A stretch of DNA of 64,000 nt from an uncultured Alphaproteobacteria bacterium (lineage in GTDB: Bacteria > Pseudomonadota > Alphaproteobacteria > RF32 > CAG-239): assembly GCA_934270475.1 (NCBI GenBank), contig CAKQPS010000001.1, positions 124,001-188,000 of the forward strand, read 5' to 3'. Below are positions 1 to 8,560 of this stretch, one piece after another. The position numbers and the translations under genes are program-made. Position 1 is the first letter of the stretch; each line of letters starts with the position of its first letter. Under the pieces are notes generated by a model. The model did no database searches and was not told the DNA's origin. It saw only the letters and a list, made by a program, of their open reading frames with translations.

Positions 1-335
1 GAATAGCCGTCAACGGTTAAAGAGGTTGCAAGCATCGGAGCGTCTTCTTTTTCATACATAATAGAGCATTTGAACCAGTTGTTTACATCGGTGCGCAGCA
101 TTATTCCGCACTGGTCAAATAAACCGGCAGAAGTAAATTCCCAGTTCAAATCGCAGCAAAAATCACCTAAAACATAGCTGAAGAAAAAATGCCCGTCGTC
201 TTTGCGAAAATCATAGCGAGCGCAGCACCAAAAATCTGTGCGATATTTGGCGACAACATTCATGCCTTTTTCGTCAAAGCGGACGTTTGCAGGCTCATTC
301 ATCCAATCAAACTGTTTTAGGCTTTCTAAAAGCAT
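1..335 (-). CDS. DUF1349 family protein (3' end beyond left edge)
   Basis: Partial gene. The start codon is at 335 and the frame stays open to the left edge, giving about 111 residues beginning MLLESLKQFDW. The alternating aromatic strands (FWCCARYDF, HFFFSYVLGDF, CGIMLRTDVNNWFKC) are typical of the DUF1349 family, a concanavalin-like beta-sandwich with no firmly assigned reaction. No signal peptide is visible, so a cytoplasmic location is likely. The ATG shares one base with the stop of the upstream DnaJ-like gene (TAATG), which points to co-transcription and translational coupling. Family membership is from recognition of the pattern; any function is unknown. Confidence 0.75.
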   Translation of the reverse strand, partial: MLLESLKQFDWMNEPANVRFDEKGMNVVAKYRTDFWCCARYDFRKDDGHFFFSYVLGDFCCDLNWEFTSAGLFDQCGIMLRTDVNNWFKCSIMYEKEDAPMLATSLTVDGY

Positions 336-1279
336 TAAAAGCTCCTAACTGCGTAGTTTTCCATTTTTTCAGCAGCTTCGGCTAAATTATCCGATTTTAC
401 TTTAGGTAAAATTATTTGCAGATTGATAATTTCATCGCCTTGACCGGATTTAGATTTTATACCTAAGCCTTTAAGACGCAATTTTTCGCCGCTGGAAGAA
501 AACGGAGGAACAGTGACAGCAACTTTACCGTTAATTGTAGGAACGGTGATTTTGGCGCCGCTGATAGCTTCTTTGACGGAAATAGGCAAATCAAGCAAAA
601 TGTTTAAGCCGTCTGCTTTAAAATAAGGGTGTTCGTTAACGTTTACCGTTATCAAAACATCGCCGTTTTCGCCGCCATTTAAACCAACGCTTCCTAATCC
701 CTTTAAGCGCATGGTTTTACCGCTTTCCATGCCGGCAGGAATTTTTACATTGATGGTTTTTCCGTTTAAGCTGACTTGTTTTTCAACACCTTTGGCTGCG
801 TCCAAAAAATCAACCCGCATATTATATGATATATCTTGTCCGCGCTGAGGCGCTGTGCGTTGTCTAAACCCGCCTTGAGCTCCGCCGCCGAACTGCGAGA
901 AAATGTCATCGCCGAAAATTGATGAAAAATCAAATCCGCCCTGCGAGCCGCTGAAACCGCTGCTCTTAAAACCGCTGAACGGATTTCCACTATAGCTTTG
1001 ATAGCCGTTAAATCCTGCTCCGGCACCGCCGAATCCGGCGCCAAAACCGGTAGGCTTGCCATCTTCATCTATTTCATTGTTATCATATTTTTTACGTTTT
1101 TCTGCATTGCCGATAATATCGTAAGCATTTGAAATTTCCTTGAATTTATCAGCTGCGTTTTTATCATCTTTGTTCAAATCCGGATGGTATTTGCGCGCCA
1201 ATTTACGATATGCCGATTTAATTTCAGCTTCAGAGGCATTTTTGGCAACACCTAAAACATCATATAAATTTTTGCTCAT
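335..1279 (-). CDS. cbpA: DnaJ-type co-chaperone, CbpA-like (no zinc finger)
   Basis: 314 residues. It has an N-terminal J domain (about 4-68) with the HPD signature in RKYHPDLN, then a Gly/Phe-rich linker (about 77-145), then two C-terminal substrate-binding beta domains (about 150-305). The CxxCxGxG zinc repeats of true DnaJ are absent, so this is a type II J protein such as CbpA. It would stimulate the ATPase of DnaK in the cytoplasm and deliver unfolded clients; CbpA of E. coli also binds curved DNA. Upstream GGGAGAATAAT before the ATG serves as ribosome binding site. It is followed directly by the DUF1349 gene. The symbol is by architecture; dnaJ2 would be an equally fair name. Confidence 0.9.
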   Translation of the reverse strand: MSKNLYDVLGVAKNASEAEIKSAYRKLARKYHPDLNKDDKNAADKFKEISNAYDIIGNAEKRKKYDNNEIDEDGKPTGFGAGFGGAGAGFNGYQSYSGNPFSGFKSSGFSGSQGGFDFSSIFGDDIFSQFGGGAQGGFRQRTAPQRGQDISYNMRVDFLDAAKGVEKQVSLNGKTINVKIPAGMESGKTMRLKGLGSVGLNGGENGDVLITVNVNEHPYFKADGLNILLDLPISVKEAISGAKITVPTINGKVAVTVPPFSSSGEKLRLKGLGIKSKSGQGDEIINLQIILPKVKSDNLAEAAEKMENYAVRSF

Positions 1280-1318
1280 ATTTTATTATTCTCCCTAAAG
1301 ATTTATATAGGGATAAAA

Positions 1319-1639
1319 CTATTCGCCTGCAAGGCTGACACAGTCAAAAGTTGCACGGCGTTTGTGGTTTTTATACATATAAATATCGCGCAGATAAGCT
1401 TTTTTTGCACCTTCCGTCATTTCATAACAATAGGCAGAAGCCAAAGTAGCCACATCGTCTATGCGCACATCTACATATTCGTAAACCACAAAATCATCGC
1501 CCATAGCCTTTGTGGCAATGTTGCGGCGAAACCGCTCGGCGTCAGATGAATAAACAGGAACACCCATATTGTCATCAACTTTGGACTGACAAGAAACGCA
1601 GACTGCCGCTAAAAGGCACAGCATCAGAATTTTTTTCAT
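1319..1639 (-). CDS. Small predicted lipoprotein, unknown function
   Basis: 106 residues. The N-terminus (MKKILMLCLLAAVCVSC) is a signal sequence ending in a lipobox-like CVSC, so the mature protein probably starts with an acylated cysteine at residue 17; Cys rather than Leu/Val at -3 makes this a weak lipobox. The mature part is small, charged, and contains two further cysteines (YCYE and FDCVS) that could pair in the periplasm. I recognise no family. It lies between the cbpA-like gene (40-base gap) and another small exported protein and has its own AGGAAAT ribosome binding site. The coding call rests on the signal peptide and good codon usage. Confidence 0.7.
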   Translation of the reverse strand: MKKILMLCLLAAVCVSCQSKVDDNMGVPVYSSDAERFRRNIATKAMGDDFVVYEYVDVRIDDVATLASAYCYEMTEGAKKAYLRDIYMYKNHKRRATFDCVSLAGE

Positions 1640-1709
1640 ATTTCCTCACTTTACGGACTTTAACGCCGTTTTCATAAGAAAATAATACGCCAAAGATGTT
1701 AAACAATTC

Positions 1710-2096
1710 TTAATCTGACATCAGATTATAAATCTTTTGTCCCGCTTCATTCAATATGTTTATAACTTGCTGGTTTTTTTGATTGCGCATTTTATTATTG
1801 TTTAATTTGGCAAAAATTTTATCCATTTTTTTATTATAGTTTTTGTTGTTTTTCAATTTTTCAAAGCTCTTAGCTAATTTTTCATCACCCATTTTGAAGT
1901 TAGACACTTCTTGAACAACCATTAAATTTCTAGCGGTTTTGTCATCGCCGGAATTGAGAAATAAATCACGGCTGTATTTTATGACTGGTGCATTTTTCAT
2001 GGCTTCAACTTCGGCGGCATTATTGCTGTTGAGCTGCGCTTTTGCCGAAAAAACTATTCCTAACGTCAAACCGAGTAAAAAATAAAATACTTTCAT
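1710..2096 (-). CDS. Small exported protein, unknown function
   Basis: 128 residues starting MKVFYFLLGLTLG. An upstream in-frame start at 2159 exists, but the ATG at 2096 is preceded by AAAGGA seven bases away and begins a clean Sec signal peptide cleaved near FSAKAQ (residue 20), so I use it. The mature protein is Asn/Lys-rich and helical (repeated KNNKNYNKKMDKIF-like stretches) with no cysteines and no family I can name. A periplasmic location is inferred. It is divergent from the ELM1-like gene, with about 87 bases holding both promoters. Confidence 0.65.
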   Translation of the reverse strand: MKVFYFLLGLTLGIVFSAKAQLNSNNAAEVEAMKNAPVIKYSRDLFLNSGDDKTARNLMVVQEVSNFKMGDEKLAKSFEKLKNNKNYNKKMDKIFAKLNNNKMRNQKNQQVINILNEAGQKIYNLMSD

Positions 2097-2183
2097 TTTG
2101 TTATCCTTTAAAAAATACTTGCTATCCTTCAGATATAGCATATAATGAATAAAATTCAAAAATATTTTTTACGGATAGAGTAG

Positions 2184-3152
2184 ATGAAAAAAATTCTTTG
2201 GGCTTTATTGGATAACCGCCGCGGCAGTGTCGGACAGGCGCAGGGCGTGATAGATGCTTTGCCAGAAAATATAAAAACAGTGGAAAAAAAGCTGGTCTAT
2301 AACAAATTTTCCGGTTTGCCGAATTGGCTGCGCGGGCGGACGCTTCTTGGGATAGACAAGCAAAGCCAAAAAGAAATCTGCGAGCCTTTTCCTGATTATG
2401 TGCTTTCTATCAGCCGCCGTACTGTACCGGTTGCCCGCTATATAAAAAAGAAAAATCCGCAAACAAAGCTTATTCAGCTTATGCACCCTGGGCATACCGG
2501 TTTAAATGATTTTGATTTGGTTGTTGTGCCGGAACATGATAAAAATAAAGAAACTTCGGATAAGATTCATTATATTGTTGGGTGTCCGCATCGTGTAACA
2601 TCGCAATATTTGGAAACAGCAAGAAAAAAATGGGCTGAAAAATTTGCTGATTTACCGCGTCCGCTGACGGCTCTTATTATAGGAGGAGCGATAAAAGGCA
2701 AACCTTTTTCGGTTGATAATGCGTTGGCGCTGGGAAAAGCCGTAAAAAAATTTAAACAGCAGTGCGGCGGGTCATTGCTTATTACAACTTCACGTCGCAC
2801 AGGCAGCGAATCCGAAAAAGTTATTATGGAGCAGCTGCAGGATATTCCTCAATTTGCTTATTTGTGGGGAGATACTTCAGAAAATCCGTACAGCGGATTT
2901 TTAGCCTGCGCCGATAATATTATTGTTACCGGTGATTCCGTTTCTATGTGCTGTGAAGCCACTGGCACCGGCAAGCCGATATATTTGTTTAGCGGTAAAA
3001 ATTGGCTGACGCCGAAGCATCAGCGTTTTGTAGCGTCTTTATGCAATACGGGCTGCGCTGCTTTGCTGGATACTTCTTCAGTAGCTGATTTTAAGCCGAA
3101 TAAAAGCGTTAATGCGGCAGCTGAAGTTGCTGAGCTTATAGCAAAGCTTTAA
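2184..3152 (+). CDS. ELM1-like (DUF1022) family protein
   Basis: 322 residues. The sequence shows the features of the DUF1022 / mitochondrial fission ELM1 family: N-terminal LLDNRRGSVGQAQG (8-21), SISRRTVPVARYI, IQLMHPG, FDLVVVPEHD, the central GG[A]IKGKPFS segment, TTSRRTGSE and the late VTGDSVSMCCEA loop. The layout resembles a GT-B glycosyltransferase fold, and alphaproteobacterial members often sit near envelope genes; plant ELM1 recruits a dynamin. No transmembrane segment is seen. The biochemical activity is not established for bacterial members. The stop overlaps that of yejB by four bases in a convergent arrangement. Confidence 0.85.
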   Translation: MKKILWALLDNRRGSVGQAQGVIDALPENIKTVEKKLVYNKFSGLPNWLRGRTLLGIDKQSQKEICEPFPDYVLSISRRTVPVARYIKKKNPQTKLIQLMHPGHTGLNDFDLVVVPEHDKNKETSDKIHYIVGCPHRVTSQYLETARKKWAEKFADLPRPLTALIIGGAIKGKPFSVDNALALGKAVKKFKQQCGGSLLITTSRRTGSESEKVIMEQLQDIPQFAYLWGDTSENPYSGFLACADNIIVTGDSVSMCCEATGTGKPIYLFSGKNWLTPKHQRFVASLCNTGCAALLDTSSVADFKPNKSVNAAAEVAELIAKL

Positions 3153-4219
3153 TTCTTGTCAAAGTTAATGCGCGGGTCAACAAGCGAGTAGGTTAAGTCG
3201 CTTATCAGCTTTAAAATCAAACCAAGCAAGCCGAAAATATATAAAGTACCAAAAACAACCGGATAGTCTCTAGTGGTTATGGCTTCATAACCAAGCAAGC
3301 CTAAGCCGTTCAGCGAAAAAATAACTTCAATCAAAAGTGAGCCGGTAAAAAGCATTTTAATGAGCAAAGTCGGAAATCCCGCAATAATAATCAGCATGGC
3401 GTTGCGGAAAATGTGTCCGTATAAAATGCGGTGTTCCGATGCTCCTTTTGCCCGAGCCGTTAAGACATATTGTTTATTTATTTCATCTAAAAAAGAATTT
3501 TTGGTGAGCATAGTTAAACTTGCGAATCCACCGATAACCATGGTTAAAACAGGTAAGGCGATGTGCCAAAAATAATCGGTTATTTTATGGAACAAATCTA
3601 AACTTTCCCAGTTTTCAGAGGTTAAGCCGCGCAAAGGAAACCACTGCCAGTAAATTCCTCCGGCGAAAAAGACAATAAAAAATACCGCCAGCAAAAATAC
3701 AGGCATAGCCGAACCGACAATGACTAAAAAAGAAGTTAAAGTATCAAAGCGCGACCCGTCAAAGCGGGCTTTTTTGATACCCAAAGGAATGGCTATTAAA
3801 TAAATGATAAGCGTAGACCATAAGCCAAGCGAAACCGAAACCGGCAGGCGTTCTTTTATCAGTTCGACAATAGTTTTATCCCTGTAATAACTTTTTCCAA
3901 AATCAAAGCAGAGGTAGTCTTTAAGCATTTTGCCGTAACGGTAATACCATGGTTTGTCAAAGCCGAATTGTTTTTCTAAGGCTTTTATAAGGTCTTCCGG
4001 CACGCCTTGAGCTCCGGTGTATTGAGAGTTATTGCTTTGAGCTGTTTCCATTCCGGAAGTAAAACTTGCTTTAGAATCGGTGTTCATTCCGCGGTATTGA
4101 GCTAAAATATAGTCAACAGGTCCGCCGGGAGCCAGCTGGATAATAGCAAAATTTATGGTGATAATGCCCCAAAGGGTTAACGGAATAAGCAATAGTCGTT
4201 TCAAGATGTATGTGCGCAT
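3149..4219 (-). CDS. yejB: ABC peptide transporter permease, YejB-like
   Basis: 356 residues. The start at 4219 was chosen over a longer frame because AGGAGA lies six bases before it and the protein then begins MRTYILKRLLLIPLTLWGI, the usual start of YejB/DppB permeases. Six membrane segments are visible, with the EAA-type cytoplasmic loop around residues 255-285 (YVLTARAKGASEHRILYGHIFRNA). In E. coli YejABEF takes up oligopeptides and microcin C. Here yejB is coupled to yejA (ATG and stop share one base), but no second permease (yejE) or ATPase (yejF) follows, because the next gene is convergent. Confidence 0.92.
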   Translation of the reverse strand: MRTYILKRLLLIPLTLWGIITINFAIIQLAPGGPVDYILAQYRGMNTDSKASFTSGMETAQSNNSQYTGAQGVPEDLIKALEKQFGFDKPWYYRYGKMLKDYLCFDFGKSYYRDKTIVELIKERLPVSVSLGLWSTLIIYLIAIPLGIKKARFDGSRFDTLTSFLVIVGSAMPVFLLAVFFIVFFAGGIYWQWFPLRGLTSENWESLDLFHKITDYFWHIALPVLTMVIGGFASLTMLTKNSFLDEINKQYVLTARAKGASEHRILYGHIFRNAMLIIIAGFPTLLIKMLFTGSLLIEVIFSLNGLGLLGYEAITTRDYPVVFGTLYIFGLLGLILKLISDLTYSLVDPRINFDKN

Positions 4220-6021
4220 TATTTCTCCTTTAACCACCATAGATAAGGCTGAAAACCGATTTTATATTTAGCGGACGGCTGTCCGAATTTATCTTTATAA
4301 GCAATGCGGTTATACGGCGAATACCATTGAAAAATAAGATAGTTTTCACTTTTTAACACTCTGTCCAAAGCTTTAACATATGCTACATAATCTTCTTTTT
4401 GCTGAGCAGAGACTAAACCTTTTATCAAATCATCGACTACCGGATTTTTGATACCGATGACATTGTTGCTGCCTTTAATGTCGGCGGACTCGCTGCCCCA
4501 ATATTCCCGCTGCTCATTGCCGGGGAGCTGGCTGACCGGATAAGAAATAATCGCCATGTCAAAATCAAAATTATCTAATCGGTTTTTAAATATATTAACT
4601 TCTAAATTGCGGAACACGGCTTTAATACCGATTTTGCGTAAATTTTCAATAAAAGGCAGCATTACCTTGGTAAAGCTGGAACCATTGGCAGTATTGCTTA
4701 AAACTTCAAATTCCAAAGGTTTGCCGGTAGCAAGATTAGTCATTTTTCCGTTAACAAAATCGTATCCGGCGTCTTTGAGCAGAGCAACGGCTTTTTTTAG
4801 GTTTTCACGCGGGTTGTTAGGGTCAATGTTTATCGGCTGCTGATATGGCTCGGTGAATATCTCGGGACGGAGCTGGTCTTTATAACGGAGCAAAATTTCT
4901 TTTTCCTTTCCTTCGGGAAGACCTGACGCTTCCATACCGGTATTGCTGAAATAGCTGAATAAGCGGCGGTATTGTCCGTAAAACAGCTTTTCATTAGCCC
5001 ATTCAAAATTAAAAGCAAGGTCAATAGCTTGCCGGACGCGCCGGTCTTTAAATTTATCGCGGCGCAAATTAAAAGCAAAATTTTGCAAAGTTGCCGGATT
5101 ATGATGTTCAATTTGTTCTTTTTTTATTTTTCCGGATTTAACTAAATTATTGTCATAGCCGGTCATCCAAATTTTGGCGATATATTCTTCACGGGCATCG
5201 ATGTTGCCGGAAAAAAGCGCCTGCAAGGTTATGGTTGTGTCTTGATAATAGTCATAGCGGATAGTATTAAAATTAAAATATCCGCGCCGCGTCGGCAAAT
5301 TTTTTCCCCAGTAATTGGAATTTTTTTGCAGTTCAACAAATTTATTTACCTGAAAATCAGAAACAATATAAGGACCGCTGCCAAGCGGAACTTCCAATAG
5401 GGGTTTGGCAAAGTCTTTGTTTTGCCAGTTTTTGGCGGAAAAAATACTGAATTGCGATAAAATAAGCGGTAATTCTTTGTTTTGAGCATCTTTTTTTACA
5501 TAAAAACGCACTTCACGCTCGTTTATTTTTTCTGCTCTGTCAACATCGGCGTAATACATTTTGTAAATAGGTGCGCCTTTTTGAGTTATGGCATTAAAAC
5601 TGAAAACCACATCATCTGCCAAAACAGGAGTTCCGTCCGAAAATTTTGCTTTAGGATTCAAAATAAAGCCGATGTATGATTTATCTGCCGGCAAATCAAA
5701 TTTTTCTGCCAATAACGGATAAACGGTAAAAGGGTCGTCAGTCGGCGAAAAACCTAAGGTTTCAAAGGAAAGCGAGTTAACAAAAGTTGCGGCAATGCCC
5801 TTAAATATATAGGGATTGAAATTGTCAAAAGTTCCGTATGCCGGCAAAACCAGCTTGCCGCCTTGCGGAGCGTGGGCGTTGGCATAGTCAAAATGCGTGA
5901 AGCCGCTTTTATATTTTGATTCGCCGTAAAGAGCTATGCGGTCAGAAATAACCGCATGAGCATTTGAAATTTGCAAAAATGCAGCGCAGCAAAAAATAAA
6001 ATCAGCGATAATTGTCTTCAT
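4219..6021 (-). CDS. yejA: ABC peptide transporter substrate-binding protein, YejA-like
   Basis: 600 residues. The frame is open further upstream, but the ATG at 6021 gives a proper Sec signal peptide (MKTIIADFIFCCAAFLQ, cleaved near NAHA). The mature protein is an SBP_bac_5 solute-binding protein: HAPQGGKLVLPAYGTFDNFNP is the classic N-terminal strand of YejA, followed by FKGIAATFV and the late YWGSESA and FQWYSPYNRIAYKDKFGQP motifs that mark YejA. It would capture peptides in the periplasm for YejB. It starts inside the last 20 bases of the preceding membrane-protein gene and ends on the yejB start, so the three form one transcription unit. Confidence 0.93.
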   Translation of the reverse strand: MKTIIADFIFCCAAFLQISNAHAVISDRIALYGESKYKSGFTHFDYANAHAPQGGKLVLPAYGTFDNFNPYIFKGIAATFVNSLSFETLGFSPTDDPFTVYPLLAEKFDLPADKSYIGFILNPKAKFSDGTPVLADDVVFSFNAITQKGAPIYKMYYADVDRAEKINEREVRFYVKKDAQNKELPLILSQFSIFSAKNWQNKDFAKPLLEVPLGSGPYIVSDFQVNKFVELQKNSNYWGKNLPTRRGYFNFNTIRYDYYQDTTITLQALFSGNIDAREEYIAKIWMTGYDNNLVKSGKIKKEQIEHHNPATLQNFAFNLRRDKFKDRRVRQAIDLAFNFEWANEKLFYGQYRRLFSYFSNTGMEASGLPEGKEKEILLRYKDQLRPEIFTEPYQQPINIDPNNPRENLKKAVALLKDAGYDFVNGKMTNLATGKPLEFEVLSNTANGSSFTKVMLPFIENLRKIGIKAVFRNLEVNIFKNRLDNFDFDMAIISYPVSQLPGNEQREYWGSESADIKGSNNVIGIKNPVVDDLIKGLVSAQQKEDYVAYVKALDRVLKSENYLIFQWYSPYNRIAYKDKFGQPSAKYKIGFQPYLWWLKEK

Positions 6022-7351
6022 CTGTCCAACCGCCGAAAGGGTATGCCAAATCTTCTTCTTTTTCAGCCTTGGGAGTTTGCGGAGCATTGGCTTGCGCCGA
6101 TAGGGAATTAAGCTTTGGCTCGTCGGCTTTGTCGGCTTTTAAATCTCCGGCAGAGAAAGAAAAAGAATCGTTGCTGCTGCGTAAACTGTCCAAGGTACTG
6201 CGGGCGCTGCCAAAAGTCGGAGTTTGCCGAGATGAAATATCTTTTTCAGTGGTACCGGCAGATAATGAGGTTGCATTTTCTGCTGCAGAAAGCGATGGTT
6301 CGTTGTTTTCCAGCGAGTTAAAAGAAGGCGCTGAATTTTGAAACAGCGGAGTGGTGGTTTCGGTTTTTAGACCGCTATCTTCTTGAAAGCTGTTATGCAG
6401 GGCTCTAAAGAAAGGGTCTTGTTCGTGTTCATCGTCAAGATCTTCGTCTTCTTTGCGATGGAAGGGATTTAATCTTGAAAACAGCGAGCGTTTAGGCGCA
6501 GGAATTTCTTCTTCATCTTCATCATTTTTATCAACATTTATAATTGTTTCGCTGGCTTTAGGCTCTTCCATGGTGGCAATTTTCAAAACAGAAGAATAGT
6601 CTCTTTCCGGCTTTGTCGAGGCAATTCTGTCAGTGGAATTTGCAGTTAATCCGGCGCCCAAGCCTTCGCTAAGCGGAGCGATAATGGAATAAACCTTGCC
6701 GAATACGCCGGTTTCGATAATGCGCAGGAAAATTTTATCGCGGTCATGTTTTTCTAGCAGCTGCAACAAATTTTGGTAGCGGGAGCAAAATTCAAGCATT
6801 GTGCCGCGGAAAACTTTATCGCGGTTTACTTTTTCGGCAACCCAAGCGTTAAAAGTACTTTGGCTTTTGCTGGCGTCCAAAATAGCTTTACCCAAAACCC
6901 AGCGCTCGCCGCGTTTAACTCTTTGCCAAAGCTGTTCCAGTTGAGCCGAAGAGGCAATATTGCAGCGTTGGATAATTTCACTTAAAGCCTCGTTCATATC
7001 AGAAATAAACAGGTCAAATTTGTTTATGACAAAGCCGTCCTTAATTTCGTGTTCGGCATCAAGCATCACCCGCACCACTAAATCGGTATAGTCCTGATTT
7101 TTTTGCAGTTGGTTCAACAGTTCATTTTGTTTTACATTTATTCCGCGGTTGGTGACAAATTGGTTGATAAAACCAAAAACCATCCACAGAATAAGCACCG
7201 GCAGAAACAGCACGGACAACAGCAGCAGCATTTGCTCGGGACTTTGTTCCCACAAATGCGAATCCGCTAATTTAGCGTTGACAAACATCACGGCATAAAT
7301 AAGCCAGCTTGCCGAAGCAAAAACAGTTATAAAAAAGTAAAACAACAACAT
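6002..7351 (-). CDS. Inner-membrane protein with acidic, Ser-rich tail, unknown
   Basis: 449 residues with two hydrophobic segments near the N-terminus (about 3-25 and 40-62), a helical, probably coiled-coil middle (about 70-225: NELLNQLQKNQDY, LEQLWQRVKRGERWVLGKAILDAS, LLQLLEKHDRDKIFLRI), and a long low-complexity acidic and Ser/Asn-rich tail (250-449). I do not recognise the family. The last 20 bases overlap the start of yejA, so it is the first gene of the yejAB unit; whether it serves the transporter is unknown. The tail ends in YPFGGWTDEDNYR. It has its own intergenic promoter region shared with the divergent accA. Confidence 0.75.
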   Translation of the reverse strand: MLLFYFFITVFASASWLIYAVMFVNAKLADSHLWEQSPEQMLLLLSVLFLPVLILWMVFGFINQFVTNRGINVKQNELLNQLQKNQDYTDLVVRVMLDAEHEIKDGFVINKFDLFISDMNEALSEIIQRCNIASSAQLEQLWQRVKRGERWVLGKAILDASKSQSTFNAWVAEKVNRDKVFRGTMLEFCSRYQNLLQLLEKHDRDKIFLRIIETGVFGKVYSIIAPLSEGLGAGLTANSTDRIASTKPERDYSSVLKIATMEEPKASETIINVDKNDEDEEEIPAPKRSLFSRLNPFHRKEDEDLDDEHEQDPFFRALHNSFQEDSGLKTETTTPLFQNSAPSFNSLENNEPSLSAAENATSLSAGTTEKDISSRQTPTFGSARSTLDSLRSSNDSFSFSAGDLKADKADEPKLNSLSAQANAPQTPKAEKEEDLAYPFGGWTDEDNYR

Positions 7352-7481
7352 TGTTAAAACCCTCTAAAAACAAGATATTGCTCATTATAACGGCTTATAT
7401 GGCAATAGCAAACTTTTTTATAAAAAAGTCAACAGTCATTAACAACACGAAAAAAAAACTAAACATTTAAAAAAAATGTGC

Positions 7482-7497
7482 TAAACTCCAAGCAATT
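7482..7497 (+). promoter_or_regulatory. Probable -10/start region of accA, word shared with metG
   Basis: The 16-base word TAAACTCCAAGCAATT lies 25 bases before the accA ATG and recurs exactly 33 bases before the metG ATG (55138-55153). TAAACT is a reasonable -10 hexamer with initiation expected near the CCAAGCA. The match is seen directly; a promoter role is inferred. Confidence 0.4.
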
Positions 7498-7521
7498 TTA
7501 TAATTGCTAAAGGATAGAAAT

Positions 7522-8493
7522 ATGAGCGATACCGAAACAGTCATTCTAGATTTTGAAAAACCGATTGTGGATATTGAAGAGAAAATTCAACATCTGAAAA
7601 TGATTGCTAAAGATGAAGATTTGGATATTACCAAAGAAATCAGACGTTTGGAAAGACATTTGCAGAGCCATACAGCAGAAGTTTATAAAAATTTATCGCC
7701 ATGGCAAAAAGCGCAGATAGCTCGACACCCTAACCGTCCGCATTGCTTGGACTATATCAAAGCCTTGATAACCGATTTTACTTTGCTGTGTGGCGACCGC
7801 TGTTTCGGCGATGATCCGGCAATGGTCGGCGGTATCGGCAAATTCGGCGATATTCCGGTGGTTGTAATCGGACAGGAAAAAGGAAACGATTTGGACTCCC
7901 GTATTAAATATAACTTTGGTATGGCAAAACCGGAAGGATATCGCAAAGCGCAGCGTTTGATGGATATGGCAGAAAAGTTTAAGCTGCCGGTTTTGGCGTT
8001 TGTTGATACCGCCGGTGCTTATCCGGGGGTTGACGCCGAGGCAAGGGGACAGGCGCAGGCTATTGCTGCGTCCATAGAAAAGTGCCTGCGCATAAAAACG
8101 CCGATTGTGGCGACAGTTATCGGTGAAGGCGGTTCCGGCGGTGCAATCGCCATTGCAGTTGCCGACAAGGTTATTATGCTGGAACATTCAATTTATTCGG
8201 TGATTTCGCCGGAAGGCTGTGCGTCTATTTTGTGGCGTTCGGCAGATAAAACCAAAGAAGCGACAGAAGCTTTGCATTTGACGGCTCAAGATTTGAAACA
8301 GCTGGGCATTATTGATGAGATTGTTGCTGAGCCGCTGGGCGGTGCTCACCGCAATCCGCAGCAAACTTTTGAAAACCTGCGTCAGGCATTGGAAAAAGAT
8401 TTGAAAGAGCTGTGCGCTCAAGATTATAACAAGCTGAAACAACTGCGCACCGAAAAGTTTTTGAAAATCGGCGAACAGTTTGTATCTGCTTAA
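7522..8493 (+). CDS. accA: Acetyl-CoA carboxylase carboxyltransferase alpha subunit
   Basis: 323 residues. AccA with AccD forms the carboxyltransferase that moves CO2 from biotin to acetyl-CoA, giving malonyl-CoA for fatty acid synthesis. Visible landmarks: HPNRPHCLDYI, GDRCFGDDPAMVGGIG, IGQEKGND, FGMAKPEGYRKAQRLM, the oxyanion-hole and CoA segments FVDTAGAYPG and GEGGSGGAIA, and SPEGCASILWR. The start at 7522 follows AAAGGATAGAAAT and gives the usual AccA N-terminus; an in-frame ATG at 7504 has no binding site. Length is normal for the family (about 320). accD is not in this window. Confidence 0.97.
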   Translation: MSDTETVILDFEKPIVDIEEKIQHLKMIAKDEDLDITKEIRRLERHLQSHTAEVYKNLSPWQKAQIARHPNRPHCLDYIKALITDFTLLCGDRCFGDDPAMVGGIGKFGDIPVVVIGQEKGNDLDSRIKYNFGMAKPEGYRKAQRLMDMAEKFKLPVLAFVDTAGAYPGVDAEARGQAQAIAASIEKCLRIKTPIVATVIGEGGSGGAIAIAVADKVIMLEHSIYSVISPEGCASILWRSADKTKEATEALHLTAQDLKQLGIIDEIVAEPLGGAHRNPQQTFENLRQALEKDLKELCAQDYNKLKQLRTEKFLKIGEQFVSA

Positions 8494-8504
8494 ATAAAAA
8501 GCTC

Positions 8505-8539
8505 TTGACTTTTTCAAAGATACAGAACTAAAATAGAAC
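8505..8539 (+). promoter_or_regulatory. lexA promoter with SOS box GAAC-N7-GAAC
   Basis: GAAC at 8525-8528 and GAAC at 8536-8539 are separated by exactly seven bases, the direct-repeat operator known for alphaproteobacterial LexA. A -35 TTGACT (8505-8510) and a -10 TAAAAT (8529-8534) are spaced by 18 bases, so the -10 sits inside the operator spacer. LexA binding would block RNA polymerase, as expected for autoregulation of the gene starting 21 bases downstream. Confidence 0.85.
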
Positions 8540-8560
8540 AAGTTTTAGGGAGGTGTTTTT

